Positions 13,555 to 13,642 of a stretch of DNA of 13,642 nt are shown here, piece by piece. Numbering within the stretch: position 1 is the first letter of the stretch; each line of letters opens with the position of its first letter. The position numbers and the translations under genes were made by a program. Source of the DNA: CAZTYW01 sp964617695 (lineage in GTDB: Bacteria > Chloroflexota > Dehalococcoidia > UBA2247 > RBG-13-53-26); contig CAZTYW010000056.1 of NCBI GenBank assembly GCA_964617695.1, forward strand, positions 1-13,642, read 5' to 3'. The notes under the pieces are model-generated. The model saw only the letters and a program-made list of their open reading frames with translations, ran no database searches and was not told the DNA's origin.

Positions 13555-13642
13555 ATGGAGAAGGAACCAGAACGAACGCAAAAAACGCAAAAGGCCACGC
13601 CCTGGGAGGGGTGGCGGCCAACAGGGTCAAAGAAGAAGTATG
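13555..13642 (+). CDS. Partial gene, 5' end only, unknown product
   Basis: An open frame of 29 codons that runs off the window. It starts MEKEPERTQKTQKATPWEG and is rich in Lys, Gln and Thr, with two Trp residues in WEGW. It has no signal peptide and no recognisable domain in the visible part. GGAGG at 13540-13544 is ten bases from the ATG, a little far, and an extended -10 promoter lies upstream. It is divergent from the XRE regulator, a common layout for a regulator and its target. Confidence 0.55.
   Translation, partial: MEKEPERTQKTQKATPWEGWRPTGSKKKY

Noticed and set aside
13249..13590. Several overlapping short frames on both strands upstream of the XRE gene
   Set aside because: They exclude one another, lack ribosome binding sites, and overlap the promoter and repeats. 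Only the frame at 13555 has promoter and Shine-Dalgarno support.

Overview
The window is G+C-rich bacterial chromosome carrying ordinary housekeeping genes and no phage, insertion sequence, tRNA, rRNA or CRISPR array that I can see. A fused transaldolase/phosphoglucose isomerase, a short NAD-type 6-phosphogluconate dehydrogenase, a CooT-type nickel protein, and an FmdB-DnaJ operon under a perfect CIRCE element together suggest an uncultured Chloroflexota, perhaps near Dehalococcoidia. That placement is inference; no marker gene fixes it.

Region 1 (1-6863) is central carbon metabolism. On the + strand a good sigma70-type promoter precedes a cyclase-family metal hydrolase, which is coupled by a 1-base overlap to a divergent ribulose-phosphate 3-epimerase. 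Converging on them from the - strand is tal-pgi followed by gnd. Divergent from tal-pgi is pyruvate kinase, whose residues match the K+-independent type. Together these genes cover part of the pentose phosphate pathway and the ends of glycolysis. Glucose-6-phosphate dehydrogenase and 6-phosphogluconolactonase are not in the window. The A+T-rich tal-pgi/pyk intergenic region holds a perfect 14-bp palindrome identical in form to a Gram-positive LexA box.

Region 2 (6979-8633) is regulatory and metal-related. It has a lone MarR-family regulator and a three-gene - strand operon: a small His-rich helical protein, CooT, and a Fur-family regulator. This operon has a perfect extended -10 promoter overlapped by a CGTGCT-N11-AGCACG inverted repeat.

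Region 3 (8743-9810) is a single + strand gene joining a SirB1-like transglutaminase core, a TPR stretch and a C-terminal HTH-like segment.

Region 4 (9835-12712) is a heat-shock operon on the - strand: promoter, CIRCE operator, fmdB (UUG start), dnaJ, a GalT-like nucleotidyltransferase, and a small membrane protein overlapping galT. The last two are unusual under HrcA/CIRCE control.

Region 5 (12713-13642) holds a structured noncoding stretch, an XRE-family regulator, three CTGTCAA repeats upstream of it, and a divergent gene that starts at 13555 and runs off the window.
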